From: Pararobbsia silviterrae
GTDB lineage: Bacteria > Pseudomonadota > Gammaproteobacteria > Burkholderiales > Burkholderiaceae
Length of the DNA stretch: 64,000 bases
Assembly: GCF_003628125.1 (NCBI RefSeq)
Contig: NZ_RBZU01000003.1
Location: 310,001 to 374,000 of the forward strand
Reading direction: 5' to 3'
Positions 18,836 to 27,849 of this stretch are shown here, in pieces. The notes below the pieces were generated by a model. It saw only the letters and a list, made by a program, of their open reading frames with translations. It was not told the origin of the DNA and did no database searches. Position 1 is the stretch's first letter; every line of letters starts with the position of its first letter. Position numbers and translations under genes: made by a program.

Positions 18836-20029
18836 ATGGCTCAAGTTACCCAAGCCTTTCTCGCGCCCGGACGCATCCGGTTGCCCGCGATGCCCCCGTT
18901 GTCGCTCTACGTGCATTTTCCGTGGTGCGTGCGCAAGTGCCCGTATTGCGATTTCAATTCGCATGAGTGGAAGGGCGAAGGCGATTTTCCCGAGGATGCG
19001 TATCTCGATGCCTTGCGCGCGGACCTTGAGTCGTCGTTGCCGCTTGTGTGGGGACGGCGCATCCATAGCGTCTTTATCGGCGGCGGCACGCCGAGCTTGT
19101 TATCGGCGCGCGGGCTCGATCGGCTCTTGTCCGATATCCGTGCGTTGTTGCCGGTCGATGCCGATGCCGAGATCACGCTCGAAGCGAACCCGGGTACATT
19201 CGAGGCCGATAAATTCCGGCAGTTTCGCGCGAGCGGCGTGAACCGTTTGTCGGTCGGCATTCAGAGCTTTAATGACCGGCATTTGAAGTCGTTGGGGCGC
19301 ATCCATGATTCGGCGCAGGCGCGTCGCGCGCTCGATGTCGCGGCGCAGGTGTTCGACAACTTCAATATGGATCTGATGTTCGCGCTGCCGGGGCAGTCGC
19401 TCGACGAGTGCAAGCACGATGTCGAGATGGCGATGTCGTACGGGTCGCCGCATTTGTCGCTCTATCACCTGACGCTTGAGCCGAACACGTATTTCGCGAA
19501 GTATCCGCCGCCGTTGCCGGACGAGGACACGTCGGCCGACATGCAGGACTGGATTCATGCGCGCGCGATCGAGGCGGGCTTCGAGCGGTATGAGGTGTCG
19601 GCGTATGCGAAGCCGCATCGCAGGAGTCGGCACAACCTCAATTACTGGCAGTTCGGGGATTATCTCGGCGTCGGCGCGGGCGCGCATGGCAAGCTGTCGT
19701 TTCCCGAGCGGATCATCCGGCAGATTCGGTACAAGCATCCGACGACGTATATCGAGCATGCGCTCAAGCAGAACGCTGTGCAGGAGGAGCATGAGGTCGG
19801 GACGTCGGATCTGCCGTTCGAGTTCATGCTCAATGCGCTGCGTTTGAGCGAGGGATTTCCGGTGCATCGTTTTATCGAGCGTACGGGGCTTACGATGAAT
19901 TCGATCGAAGCGCCGTTGCGCGAGGCCGAGGCGCGCGGGCTGATCACGCGCGATCACCAGACGATCGCGCCGACGCCGCTTGGACAGCAGTTTCTCAACG
20001 ATTTGCAGGCGTTGTTTCTGAAGGCGTAG
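18836..20029 (+). CDS. hemW: Radical SAM haem chaperone HemW
   Basis: A 397-aa radical SAM protein (formerly annotated as coproporphyrinogen III oxidase-like). The [4Fe-4S] motif CVRKCPYCDFN gives the CxxxCxxC cluster ligands with the following F that marks the HemN/HemW group. GGGTPS binds SAM. HemW binds and delivers haem and lacks the extra N-terminal features of true HemN. It often neighbours rdgB, as here. The C-terminal winged-helix region is complete. tRNA-Ser follows about 100 nt downstream. Confidence 0.95.
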   Translation: MAQVTQAFLAPGRIRLPAMPPLSLYVHFPWCVRKCPYCDFNSHEWKGEGDFPEDAYLDALRADLESSLPLVWGRRIHSVFIGGGTPSLLSARGLDRLLSDIRALLPVDADAEITLEANPGTFEADKFRQFRASGVNRLSVGIQSFNDRHLKSLGRIHDSAQARRALDVAAQVFDNFNMDLMFALPGQSLDECKHDVEMAMSYGSPHLSLYHLTLEPNTYFAKYPPPLPDEDTSADMQDWIHARAIEAGFERYEVSAYAKPHRRSRHNLNYWQFGDYLGVGAGAHGKLSFPERIIRQIRYKHPTTYIEHALKQNAVQEEHEVGTSDLPFEFMLNALRLSEGFPVHRFIERTGLTMNSIEAPLREAEARGLITRDHQTIAPTPLGQQFLNDLQALFLKA

Positions 20030-20126
20030 CGCGAGGTTTCAATCGGGATGCGGGCTCGGGTACAATACGCGCCTTGCCGCATCGAGGCGCGTCTCCCCGA
20101 CGCTCACTGGCCCCGATGCCGACGCA

Positions 20127-20216
20127 GGAGGTGTGGCCGAGCGGTTTAAGGCACTGGTCTTGAAAACCAGCGAAGGGGTAACCCTTCCGTGAGTTCGAAT
20201 CTCACCGCCTCCGCCA
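20127..20216 (+). tRNA. tRNA-Ser (TGA anticodon), attachment site of the genomic island
   Basis: A 90-nt long-variable-arm tRNA: acceptor GGAGGTG/CGCCTCC, anticodon loop CTTGAAA (TGA), variable arm GAAGGGGTAACCCTTC, T loop, encoded CCA at 20214-20216. Its 3' end is duplicated at 39590-39610, marking it as the integration target. Confidence 0.97.
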
Positions 20217-20223
20217 GGACACC
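20203..20223 (+). repeat. attL: 21-bp direct repeat in the tRNA-Ser 3' end
   Basis: The last 14 bases of the tRNA plus the following 7 bases (CACCGCCTCCGCCA then GGACACC) recur exactly at 39590-39610. A P4-type integrase begins 150 bp downstream, so this is the left attachment site. Confidence 0.9.
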
Positions 20224-20370
20224 TTTTCAAGACGTCTCATAAAATCCCGGAAAGCCAATACCACAAAGGGATTCAGGCCGATCCATCATCTCACGACGTC
20301 TCGCAAAAACTCAAGAAATACCCGAAAATTCCGGGTACTTTTCCGGGTACTTTTTGACTGCTGATTTGCG

Positions 20371-21573
20371 ATGCCTGAGAGCCTTCTTCGAGACCTGCAA
20401 TGCCGTTTAGCCAAGCCACGTACGACCGTCTATCGCATCCGTGATGGCGGTGGTTTGTTTCTGCTGATCAAGCCGGACGGACTCAAATATTGGCAGTACC
20501 GATACACGAAACCCGACGGTCGCGAAGGCTTGATTCAGATCGGCCCCTATCCACGCACGAAGCTCGACCAAGCACGTCTCGCTCGCAACGAGCTGCGCGA
20601 GATCGTGGCTCGCGGCGACGACCCGGCCGTGTTGAAAAAGCGCGAGAAGGCCCAACGGCGCAGCGACCCTCTGCGAACGCTGACCTTCAAGCAATGCGCA
20701 ACGAAGTACATCGAGACGCACACACCGACCTGGCGCAACCCAAAGCATGCGCAGCAATGGACCAATACGCTCACCACGTACGCATACCCGGTCATGGGCG
20801 CGTTTCGACCTCGCGACATCGACACTGAACTCGTGCTTCGCGTGCTCTCGCCGATCTGGACCGAGAAGAACGAGACTGCATCACGCTTACGCGGGCGCAT
20901 CGAGAACATCTTGGATTGGTCGAAAGTGCAAGGTCTGCGTGAAGGCGACAACCCTGCGCGCTGGAGCGGTCACCTTGATCATTTGTTGCCAGCACCATCG
21001 AAGGTGCAAAAGCCGAAGCATCACGCAGCGCTCGCGTACTCGCAGGTCAACGCATTCATTCGGACATTGCGCCAACAGGCGGCCCTTAGCGCGAAGGCGT
21101 TGGAATTCACGATCCTGACGGCATGCCGAACAAACGAGATGATCGGAGCGACATGGGACGAAATCGATATTGATGCAGCTTTATGGATCGTGCCCGCCGA
21201 GCGCATGAAGGGGAAGCGCGAGCACCGCGTCCCACTCTCGACGTCAGCAATCACACTGCTGAGGGCACTCCCGACACGCGGGCGCCCTGGGGTAGTCTTC
21301 GAAGGCGTCCGCGAAAACAAGCCCATGTCAAACATGGCGCTGTTGCTTTTGTTGCGTCGCATGGAGCGCACGGATCTGACGACCCACGGATTCCGTTCGA
21401 CGTTTCGCGATTGGGCGGCGGAGTGCACGGCGTTCGCCAACGAGGTGGCCGAGATGGCGCTTGCTCACTCGATTCGCGACAAGACCGAGAGCGCCTACCG
21501 ACGTGGCGATCTGCTGGATAAGCGTCGCGAGTTGATGCAAGCGTGGGCTGACTATATCGAGCAAGATGCCTGA
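20371..21573 (+). CDS. int: P4-type tyrosine integrase
   Basis: Catalyses site-specific integration and excision at tRNA-Ser. The 400-aa protein has the N-terminal DUF4102-type arm-binding domain (VYRIRDGGGLFLLIKPDG; YPRTKLDQAR), a core-binding domain around residues 105-195, and a C-terminal catalytic domain. The visible active-site residues are R253 (TACRTNEMIGATWDE), H339-R342 (HGFRSTFRDW), H366 and nucleophile Y376. All are intact, so the enzyme should be active. It sits immediately inside attL, transcribed inward. Confidence 0.96.
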   Translation: MPESLLRDLQCRLAKPRTTVYRIRDGGGLFLLIKPDGLKYWQYRYTKPDGREGLIQIGPYPRTKLDQARLARNELREIVARGDDPAVLKKREKAQRRSDPLRTLTFKQCATKYIETHTPTWRNPKHAQQWTNTLTTYAYPVMGAFRPRDIDTELVLRVLSPIWTEKNETASRLRGRIENILDWSKVQGLREGDNPARWSGHLDHLLPAPSKVQKPKHHAALAYSQVNAFIRTLRQQAALSAKALEFTILTACRTNEMIGATWDEIDIDAALWIVPAERMKGKREHRVPLSTSAITLLRALPTRGRPGVVFEGVRENKPMSNMALLLLLRRMERTDLTTHGFRSTFRDWAAECTAFANEVAEMALAHSIRDKTESAYRRGDLLDKRRELMQAWADYIEQDA

Positions 21574-22710
21574 CGCCGTTTAATGAGTCTTCGGTTGCCG
21601 ATGTCGCGGGACAATCGCGTCGAAGCCGCGCGGTCCAGCGGACGAACCCAGGCTACCAACGGCCCGATGAAGGCCCGCGATAGAAATTTCGAAGCGAGAA
21701 GACGCCGGCCTTGCGCGAGCCAACCTAGGGCCTTTCTTTTGACTCCCCCCCCTCTAAAAAAATTGCCCCGCATAAAAATGCCGCTGAACACGCGGTGCCA
21801 CCCTCGATCGGTCTGGACTTTTGCCTACCCCCCCCTTGGTCAGTGCCTGACCACCGCAAGTGACCATCTGACCACCTAGGTAGCCAAGTCGTCGTGCCAC
21901 GAACCGATCTCGCCCACAGCGGAAGCGGCGCGACGCGGGCATCCTTAGCGCGGCTATTTCGCTCGCGAGCATGAACACGTATCGGCGTATGCGAAACGAG
22001 AGCAGGCGCACCAGAAGGCGAGATTTCGATAGCGACTGGCTGCCTGACCACCCGAGTGACTACCCTGGAAAAAGTCAGCGGCGACGTTCACAACGGGGCT
22101 CGAATTACCCGTATCGAGTGAAGGCCAGAAGGGACCCACGCGATATACGGGTCGCCTATCGAAGCTCGACCACATGCACAGATTCGCGTCGGCGTATCGC
22201 ATGGCTTTGTTGCCGATATCGAAATGACTGCGCCGTATGGGCTGCGTTGCGATCCATTGACCGCACGCTCGAAACACGGCGTCGTTGCGCAAATCATCCG
22301 CCGCAAAGCCTTGTCCGTATTGCCTCATGTGTCCAACGTAATGCACTCGCCACGTTTGCCACATCTGTTTTTTTGCGGGAACATTGGGAACATGGCTTTC
22401 AATCGGCCTTAAACCCTTTCCAGATAAGGCTTTCAGCGTTCCCAGTCGGACTGGGAACAACACCGCACGATTTCGGGAACAAATCGGATTGAAGCCTTAC
22501 TGCATAAGCCTTCGAGCCGTTCCCATTTCTTATTTGGTCGTTTGGGAACAGCCTGACCGATTGTTTCAATCGTCGAATTAATGCCCAAGTCCAGATGCAC
22601 GCGGAATCTCCGTCTGGGACGTGCAGGCAAAGTGACTTTAACGACGCGGTTCGCGGAATGGTCGCGCAAAGGAAACGCCCGCGCCGTCACCGCAGCACGG
22701 GCGCGAACTT
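21574..22710. other. Gene-poor segment between integrase and primase
   Basis: About 1.1 kb. The ORFs that cross it on both strands are Cys/Arg/Ser-rich, lack ribosome sites and resemble no family I know, so I do not call them. It contains repeated TGACCACC words near 21848-21878 and 22044-22052, and the GGGAACA iteron cluster at 22377-22550. The candidate function is replication origin and regulatory region of the element, as in P4. Confidence 0.5.
22377..22550. repeat. Iteron cluster A: seven GGGAACA / TGGGAAC repeats
   Basis: Full GGGAACA copies begin at 22377, 22386, 22453, 22475 and 22544. Reverse-orientation GTTCCCA copies lie at 22438 and 22519, the first facing the 22453 copy. A second cluster lies at 39245-39344. 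Seven copies of a 7-mer in 174 bp is far above chance. By analogy with the iterons bound by the P4 alpha primase, this is a candidate origin. Confidence 0.75.
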
Positions 22711-25584
22711 TCAGTCGATATCGAGAGTAAAGATCGACGACTGAATCCGGTACACGCGCATTATTCCTTGAGCACCAATGCGCACGTTACTGCTAGTGTG
22801 ACCATCGGGCTCAGGCCGCAGAGCGCCGGCTTTGACCAGCAAGCGCGCAACCTCGCGAGGGTTGTACCCGCTACAGATTTCCTTGCGAAAGATCTCCGTT
22901 AGAACGAGATATTCCATGTCGCTACGCTCTGCGTCCGGCACGGCGATTTTCTCGCCATACTCGGCCATGTGATCGCGATCCGAGTTGACCGGCTTTCCGC
23001 CCGACAGGAAGCGCTTGAATCCAGCACGGTGCATCGTCTTGCCCGCGCGATCATCGTCAACCCGTTGCACCCAAGTAAAGCGCGCATCGCCGTGCGCCTC
23101 CAGGAAGCCCCGCACTTGCCGCAGCATCGCACTCGCCTCAGCATTGCCTACCCCACCGCGCTCGTGCACCCATGCCTTGAAACACGCATGCGCCGCTTCG
23201 ATTGCGTAGCCCTCGCCCCATCCCGTACAGCCTGCCGCACTGGCGATTTCCCCGGCCGCACCGACGAGCGCGAAGCGCTGCGCAACGCGCGAGACCTGCC
23301 CGTCCGCGCCGTCCGGCACCCATTCGGCGACAAGCGGCGCAACCATGTTGCTCACGGCGTGGCGCATCTTGTCCGCGTTGTTGGACACATGCTGGATGAA
23401 CTCCAGCCCCGCTTGGCCGTAATGCTGGTTGGCGGCTCGCGTCACGCGATCGGCCAGTTCCTTCGAAGATGCACACCCATGCAGTTGTTCGAAGAGCCCA
23501 TAGCCGCATCCCGCGTCGGCGGGAACCGTGGCAAGGCGTACGTCCTGCCCTGCCTTCGCCGTCTTGTTGGCCTCACCCATGATCGACGAGAGCGTTTTCT
23601 CGCCGCTCGACAGGAACAGCAACCGCCACGTCAACACCGGCTTAGCGGTCGCGTTTCGTGTTGCTCGTCCCTTGCCCGCCTCGTTACCGATCATATAGAC
23701 GATGTCGCCCACTTCCTTGGGTTCGACTTGGCCAATCTCGTCCAGGATAAGAAGGCCATCGCTATGCTGTGCCGCCGTCGATTCCATCGCGTTGGAGGTA
23801 GCCCGCCAGCTCCGCATGTAATCGCGACCACCGAACACCGATGCGGCCGCACGCAGTGCCGTCGTCTTGCCGACCGTACTATTGCCCACCAGATGGAAGC
23901 CGCCCGAACCTTGCCCGGAAAACCGCAGCAACGCCCCAGCGAAGGCGGCTGAAACGCAGAACATGAGTCGGCTATTGCCTACGCACAGCGCGGCCAGTTC
24001 GCGCTGCCATTCATCCAGCGAACCGCATTGCTTGAACTGACTTTCGATGCTGCCTTCGGTCTGGAATATCGTGCGGTCACCCGTGCCGCCAATCGTCCGA
24101 TCGGGCAACACAAACGCGTCGCCATGCCAACCGACGCGGCTCGTGCAGAACGCGCGCTCATCGCTTCTTGCCGTCTGGATGTAGCTCGCCAGCCGTTGCT
24201 TCGCCGTCGATGACGGATCGATGTTCAGCCCCATATCCATAAGGATGGCGCGATACTCCGCACCGTCGCCGGCCAGCATACGGCGCGGCATCGCCCAGCG
24301 CTTCGGGTTGCCGTCGCGATCCGAGAATTCGAGTAGGACGCCCCACTCCATGCCGGATTCATTGCGGGACTCCGCCGCGATCTCCAACGGATCGCAGATC
24401 CATTGCGGCGGCAACGCATTGCCCTCACGGTCATAGCCTTCGTACCACACGCCGCGATCGTTGACGCGAAACCGCGAACGGCCGTCACCCGCCTGCGTCG
24501 TTTTAGACCGCTTAGCGGCCTTCGGAGATGGCGAAGCCACCTTGACACTCACCGATGTGTCTGAGACGCTTGCAGGGCCTGCACCGCTCACGCACGCCGC
24601 CACGGATTCCGCACCGCGAAGCGCGACCATGTCGTTGAAGTCGGTTGCGTTGGCAGGCCGCTTATCACCGAATTCCGGAACCGCCACAAAGCCGCCCACA
24701 GCGTCGGCCGCCGCACGCGCTTTTGTGACACCCGGATTGCCATTCGTTCTGTAATCGTCATCGGCACACAAGACGATGCGCGCGTGCGGATGCAGCTTGC
24801 GCAGCGCGGTCGCGACGGCCAGTAGATTGCCTTTGTCGAAGGCCACGGCCACGGCGTGCCCCGTCACTTGCGCGAGCGTCGCAGCGGTCGCATAACCCTC
24901 GGCGATCAACACAACCATGGACGACGCACCGAGCTGATCGCCGATAAAGCAATAGCAACCGGACTTGCGCCCGTTGGACAGAAATCGCTTTTGCCCATCC
25001 TCAAGGATGAACTGGAGCGTCCAAAGCTTGCCGGCCGGATCACGCAACGGCACGACGAGCGCACCATCGCACGCGGCCGTGCCGATGCGCAGATCGCCGC
25101 GATAGAGGCGCAACGCGTCCGGGCGGATGTTCTTTCGTGCGAAGTACGGATGAACGATCGGCGCAGGCCACGCCGCATCCCAGATGCGTTGCGCCTCGAC
25201 CGCTGCTGTCGCGTGCCGTGCCACCTCGCGTTCGCGCTCGCGCGCATCGCGGTCAGCACGCTCAACATCGCGCCGTGCACGCTCGGCCTCGTCGATGGGT
25301 GTCGCCTTGTGTACTCGCGGATCAAAGCCGTTCGCCTTCGCGAGGTGAAAAAGCGTGTTGATACGGATCGCGCCGCCCTTGAACGATTTCCACGCGTCAC
25401 GCGCGTCGCGCGCGTTGTAACTCGTCGCTTGTTCGCTCCAATCGCTCCAGAGGGCGAAGCCTTCTTCGCCGAATTCCGCCTTCAACGCCATCCCGGCCTT
25501 GCGCCACGTTTCGCGATCGTCAGGCGGGATATAGCCGAGCGCGACACGGGCGCGCTCGAATTCAGATAGGGTTGTATCGCTCAT
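22711..25584 (-). CDS. P4-type primase/helicase (PriCT-2, Toprim, DUF927 helicase)
   Basis: A 957-aa replication protein for the element. Residues 8-90 form a PriCT-2-like domain (WRKAGMALKAEF, FALWSDWSEQ, WKSFKGG). Residues about 140-310 form a Toprim primase with catalytic E229 (IAEGYATAATL) and D274-D276 (CADDD). Residues about 370-720 form a DUF927 helicase with Walker A GNSTVGKTT at 567-575 and Walker B GLLILDEIGQ near 613. A winged C-terminal region follows. Like P4 alpha it should both prime and unwind, initiating at the nearby iterons. It is last in an operon of small ORFs; its ATG overlaps the preceding one by 23 nt. Confidence 0.92.
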   Translation of the reverse strand: MSDTTLSEFERARVALGYIPPDDRETWRKAGMALKAEFGEEGFALWSDWSEQATSYNARDARDAWKSFKGGAIRINTLFHLAKANGFDPRVHKATPIDEAERARRDVERADRDAREREREVARHATAAVEAQRIWDAAWPAPIVHPYFARKNIRPDALRLYRGDLRIGTAACDGALVVPLRDPAGKLWTLQFILEDGQKRFLSNGRKSGCYCFIGDQLGASSMVVLIAEGYATAATLAQVTGHAVAVAFDKGNLLAVATALRKLHPHARIVLCADDDYRTNGNPGVTKARAAADAVGGFVAVPEFGDKRPANATDFNDMVALRGAESVAACVSGAGPASVSDTSVSVKVASPSPKAAKRSKTTQAGDGRSRFRVNDRGVWYEGYDREGNALPPQWICDPLEIAAESRNESGMEWGVLLEFSDRDGNPKRWAMPRRMLAGDGAEYRAILMDMGLNIDPSSTAKQRLASYIQTARSDERAFCTSRVGWHGDAFVLPDRTIGGTGDRTIFQTEGSIESQFKQCGSLDEWQRELAALCVGNSRLMFCVSAAFAGALLRFSGQGSGGFHLVGNSTVGKTTALRAAASVFGGRDYMRSWRATSNAMESTAAQHSDGLLILDEIGQVEPKEVGDIVYMIGNEAGKGRATRNATAKPVLTWRLLFLSSGEKTLSSIMGEANKTAKAGQDVRLATVPADAGCGYGLFEQLHGCASSKELADRVTRAANQHYGQAGLEFIQHVSNNADKMRHAVSNMVAPLVAEWVPDGADGQVSRVAQRFALVGAAGEIASAAGCTGWGEGYAIEAAHACFKAWVHERGGVGNAEASAMLRQVRGFLEAHGDARFTWVQRVDDDRAGKTMHRAGFKRFLSGGKPVNSDRDHMAEYGEKIAVPDAERSDMEYLVLTEIFRKEICSGYNPREVARLLVKAGALRPEPDGHTSSNVRIGAQGIMRVYRIQSSIFTLDID

Positions 25585-25735
25585 AGATTTCCGGGTCGTG
25601 CAAAGGCAACGAACGTGCCTCCGCCAATAGACGCGCCGTGCGCGCAGGCTGCCAATCGGAACGCGGGCCGCCTCGCGGCGGTGTGTCTATCGGACTATCG
25701 GTGCCGCTTAGGAATGCGGAGTGCGCGCGTGGCAC
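25562..25735 (-). CDS. Small hypothetical protein of the primase operon (57 aa, GTG start)
   Basis: The frame is open further upstream, but a GTG at 25735 overlapping the end of the previous ORF by 28 nt gives a plausible coupled gene. The sequence is polar with GTDSPIDTPPRGGPRSDW and a conserved-looking C-terminus ARSLPLHDPEIYERYNPI. The stop overlaps the primase start, consistent with translational coupling. No function recognised; start uncertain. Confidence 0.45.
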   Translation of the reverse strand: MPRAHSAFLSGTDSPIDTPPRGGPRSDWQPARTARLLAEARSLPLHDPEIYERYNPI

Positions 25736-25989
25736 ACGTCGAATGCCGCGTCGTAGAGCTGCATCGCGTCGGATGCCAACGTGTGCAACACGCTGCATAT
25801 AACGGACAGATCGTTCGATCCCATAAGCGGTGTTTCGACTGTGGAAAGCACATTGGTTAGGCCGCGCACTGCACACATACGGCTATCCGCTTCATCCCTC
25901 AGTGCCGTCGCGCCAAGCGATGCGTCGATCCAAAGCACCTTTTCGCCACTCGCACTCGTCAGGGGCACAAATCTTTGTGTCTTTGTCAT
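25708..25989 (-). CDS. Small hypothetical protein of the primase operon (93 aa)
   Basis: Starts MTKTQRFVPLTSASGEKVLW with a GAGGCG upstream of the ATG at 25989. The C-terminal half (DLSVICSVLHTLASDAMQLYDAAFDVCHA) is an amphipathic helix pair that resembles the helical segments of the neighbouring small ORFs. Ten nucleotides separate it from the upstream gene. No known function; a regulatory or accessory replication role is only a guess from position. Confidence 0.65.
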   Translation of the reverse strand: MTKTQRFVPLTSASGEKVLWIDASLGATALRDEADSRMCAVRGLTNVLSTVETPLMGSNDLSVICSVLHTLASDAMQLYDAAFDVCHARTPHS

Positions 25990-25999
25990 GTGCGTCGCC

Positions 26000-26338
26000 T
26001 CAGTGCGTTACGCGCTCGTCGCGCGTAACAAGGCCAAGGGCAGCGAGCAAATACTGTTGCACTCGCCCCATCATGCCGGATGCGAAAGCTGCTCGACTTA
26101 CCGCCAATTGACGCGAGTCGAATTCACCGGCGTCACGCATCGCACTCGACAGACCGCGTGAGAAGGCATCGGTTTGATGCGCAGCGTAGTCATGCAAGCG
26201 CACAGAGCCTTTAAGTTCGAGCCACGCGTCAGCGCACACGACACCGAGGTTCACCGCGAATTGCAGCTCGATCGGTGCGCCTGTGTCGAGCGGAGGAGCG
26301 TTGTCGAAACCCTCAATGACTGCAGTCGCGTTATGCAT
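26000..26338 (-). CDS. Small hypothetical protein of the primase operon (112 aa)
   Basis: Begins MHNATAVIEGFDNAPPLDTG, then a helical region (IELQFAVNLGVVCADAWLEL; FSRGLSSAMRDAGEFDSRQLAV). Its ATG overlaps the end of the upstream gene by 8 nt, indicating translational coupling. No motif recognised. The compact overlapping architecture and balanced codon use support a real gene. Confidence 0.7.
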   Translation of the reverse strand: MHNATAVIEGFDNAPPLDTGAPIELQFAVNLGVVCADAWLELKGSVRLHDYAAHQTDAFSRGLSSAMRDAGEFDSRQLAVSRAAFASGMMGRVQQYLLAALGLVTRDERVTH

Positions 26339-26585
26339 GGCAACCTCCCGCCATCAGCGTGCGCGCATCGTTGAGGAACACGCTGCCTTCATCCATACGA
26401 TCGGTCGCGATGGATACGATCGCAAGCGCGTCGCGAACTCTCCCTGAATGCAAAAGCAACTGAACGCCGATTGCGAGCGACCGGAGCTGGATGAACATCA
26501 TGTCCGTCGCCTCGATCAGCTCGAACAGCTCTGTGTCGCGCGCGCTGATTTTTGGGGACTGCGGAAGCACTGAGAAATTAGTCAT
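26331..26585 (-). CDS. Small helical hypothetical protein of the primase operon (84 aa)
   Basis: The ATG at 26585 (MTNFSVLPQSPKISARDTEL) has GAGG 6 nt upstream. The frame stays open to 27095, but that upstream part crosses a terminator and is unlikely to be coding. The protein is helical with a leucine-rich middle (FIQLRSLAIGVQLLLHSGRV). It overlaps both neighbours by 8 nt. Function unknown. Confidence 0.7.
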   Translation of the reverse strand: MTNFSVLPQSPKISARDTELFELIEATDMMFIQLRSLAIGVQLLLHSGRVRDALAIVSIATDRMDEGSVFLNDARTLMAGGCHA

Positions 26586-26754
26586 GACGCACCTCGGCCT
26601 GCACGAGGTGGGCGATAGCAGCAAGCGCGTCGCCAGTCGCGTCGAGCGCGTCCTGGTACGTGTCAGCCATTGCGGCTTCACGAAGCGCGTCACGGATGAT
26701 CGATTGAACGAGATTGGAATGCTGCCCGAAATGGGCATGTGTGAGCTGGCGCAT
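26578..26754 (-). CDS. Small helical hypothetical protein of the primase operon (58 aa)
   Basis: The ATG at 26754 (MRQLTHAHFGQHSNLVQSII) has GGAGG 8 nt upstream. It is one long amphipathic helix pair, ending AIAHLVQAEVRHD. First gene of the five-small-ORF plus primase operon. Too short for a family assignment. The strong ribosome site and overlap with the next gene support it. Confidence 0.65.
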   Translation of the reverse strand: MRQLTHAHFGQHSNLVQSIIRDALREAAMADTYQDALDATGDALAAIAHLVQAEVRHD

Positions 26755-26921
26755 GATGCGGCCTCCAGTGGTGTGGCTACACCTGCATCCCATCGCCAAA
26801 TGGGGTGGGCAGGCACTAGGCGGGGTTGGCGAACCGGCACCACTGGAAACCGGCAGACCCTAAGGTCTCCCCACCTAGGCCCGCCCATTGATCGTGAAGG
26901 CGCGCGAAGGCGTGCGGACGA
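26755..26921 (-). promoter_or_regulatory. Leader and promoter region of the small-ORF/primase operon
   Basis: About 170 bp of GC-rich sequence with several self-complementary blocks (for example GGTGTGG near 26764, GGGGTGGGC near 26803 and CCCACC near 26872) between a terminator and the first small ORF. It contains no ORF with a ribosome site. In P4 the equivalent leader encodes the immunity RNA and early terminators; a structured leader RNA is a reasonable guess here. Confidence 0.4.
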
Positions 26922-26945
26922 AAAAAAACCGCGCAAGGGCGGTTG
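26922..26945 (-). terminator. Rho-independent terminator, minus strand
   Basis: On the minus strand AACCGC and GCGGTT form a 6-bp stem around a 6-nt loop, followed by a run of eight T. It lies downstream of the 147-aa gene and upstream of the small-ORF operon, so it either separates two units or attenuates read-through. Confidence 0.75.
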
Positions 26946-27094
26946 TCCGCCAGTGATAGTCAGGTCGCCAAACCCGGCCGCTGTTGTTTCAACGGCACCT
27001 GCATCGTAATGCTGCTTTGCCTGTCGCGCAACCCGCCCTGGGGAAGCCTCAGCGAATGCCATGGAAATGAGTTCAAAGTCACTTTGGACGAGCA

Positions 27095-27538
27095 CTATTG
27101 CGAACTCCTTCCCGTGAGCAACATCTCAATCCGCATCTGCTCGCCCCACGCTCGGAAATAGCCCGCAATCACGTGCGCGTACGCCAACGGGACGCGTCGA
27201 TCCGCATCGTCACCCAACGTATCACACGCATGGTTATAAGCGTCGCACGCATAGGCCCAAATAAACTCAAGCACACCTGTCTGACGCGATTGCACATCGA
27301 TCGTCGAACTGGACATCGCATTGAGCAAGGGCATGAATGAAAGAATTTGGCCATACACAACCGCGAATGCATCGGGGTTGTTTTCGACGGCGTACTCGTC
27401 GCCCATGATGTCATTCGTGAGCGCCAAGGCCGGAAGACGATTGCGCTCAGCCTCCGCAGCGCCCGCGTCTGCCAAGTCAACTGCGGCGAAAAGCGGGTTC
27501 GACACCTGAACGGTGCCCGTGACATTGACGGCCCGCAT
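27095..27538 (-). CDS. Hypothetical protein downstream of AlpA (147 aa)
   Basis: The ATG at 27538 (MRAVNVTGTVQVSNPLFAAV) overlaps the alpA stop as TGATG, indicating coupling. The protein is mostly helical and acidic with tyrosine/alanine-rich segments (FIWAYACDAYNHACDTLGDD, YAHVIAGYFRAWGEQ). I do not recognise a family. Paired with AlpA it may be an early regulatory or accessory protein of the element. Confidence 0.75.
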   Translation of the reverse strand: MRAVNVTGTVQVSNPLFAAVDLADAGAAEAERNRLPALALTNDIMGDEYAVENNPDAFAVVYGQILSFMPLLNAMSSSTIDVQSRQTGVLEFIWAYACDAYNHACDTLGDDADRRVPLAYAHVIAGYFRAWGEQMRIEMLLTGRSSQ

Positions 27539-27768
27539 CAGGTGTTCTCCCCGAGCTTTACGAGATGCGCCGCAATGTCCCGAAATCGCCACCCCACAGC
27601 TCTCGGACCAATAGGAATCTGACGAGGCATGCGCCCTTCGGCCACATCGCGGTATATGCTCGCGCGACTGCGGCCGGTGAGACGGATCACGTCGCTAAGG
27701 CGGACGATACGGTTCTGCTCAACAGCAGCCGCGATCTCGACAGCTGGGTCTTGGGTGTTGTTTTCCAT
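27538..27768 (-). CDS. AlpA-family helix-turn-helix regulator
   Basis: A 76-aa MerR-like winged-HTH protein: [20 protein letters not shown] then RDVAEGRMPRQIPIGPRAVGWR is the standard AlpA pattern (HTH followed by a wing ending in a conserved Gly-Trp). AlpA proteins in P4-like elements and CP4-57 activate excision/integration or operon genes. GAGG precedes the ATG. A perfect ATTTTAAAAT palindrome at 27836-27845 lies 70 bp upstream and may be its control site. Confidence 0.88.
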   Translation of the reverse strand: MENNTQDPAVEIAAAVEQNRIVRLSDVIRLTGRSRASIYRDVAEGRMPRQIPIGPRAVGWRFRDIAAHLVKLGENT

Positions 27769-27849
27769 ATAACCTCACGTTCATCGGGCGCAACGCCGCG
27801 CCCCGTGAGGTCAAGTATCAAGACGTGTCAGTCGGATTTTAAAATGGAA

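Noticed and set aside
21954..22463. Minus frame of 169 codons in the island
   Set aside because: Cys/Trp/Arg-rich, no ribosome site, overlaps the iteron cluster; faintly like P4 Ash-type overlapping ORFs, but not enough to support a call.
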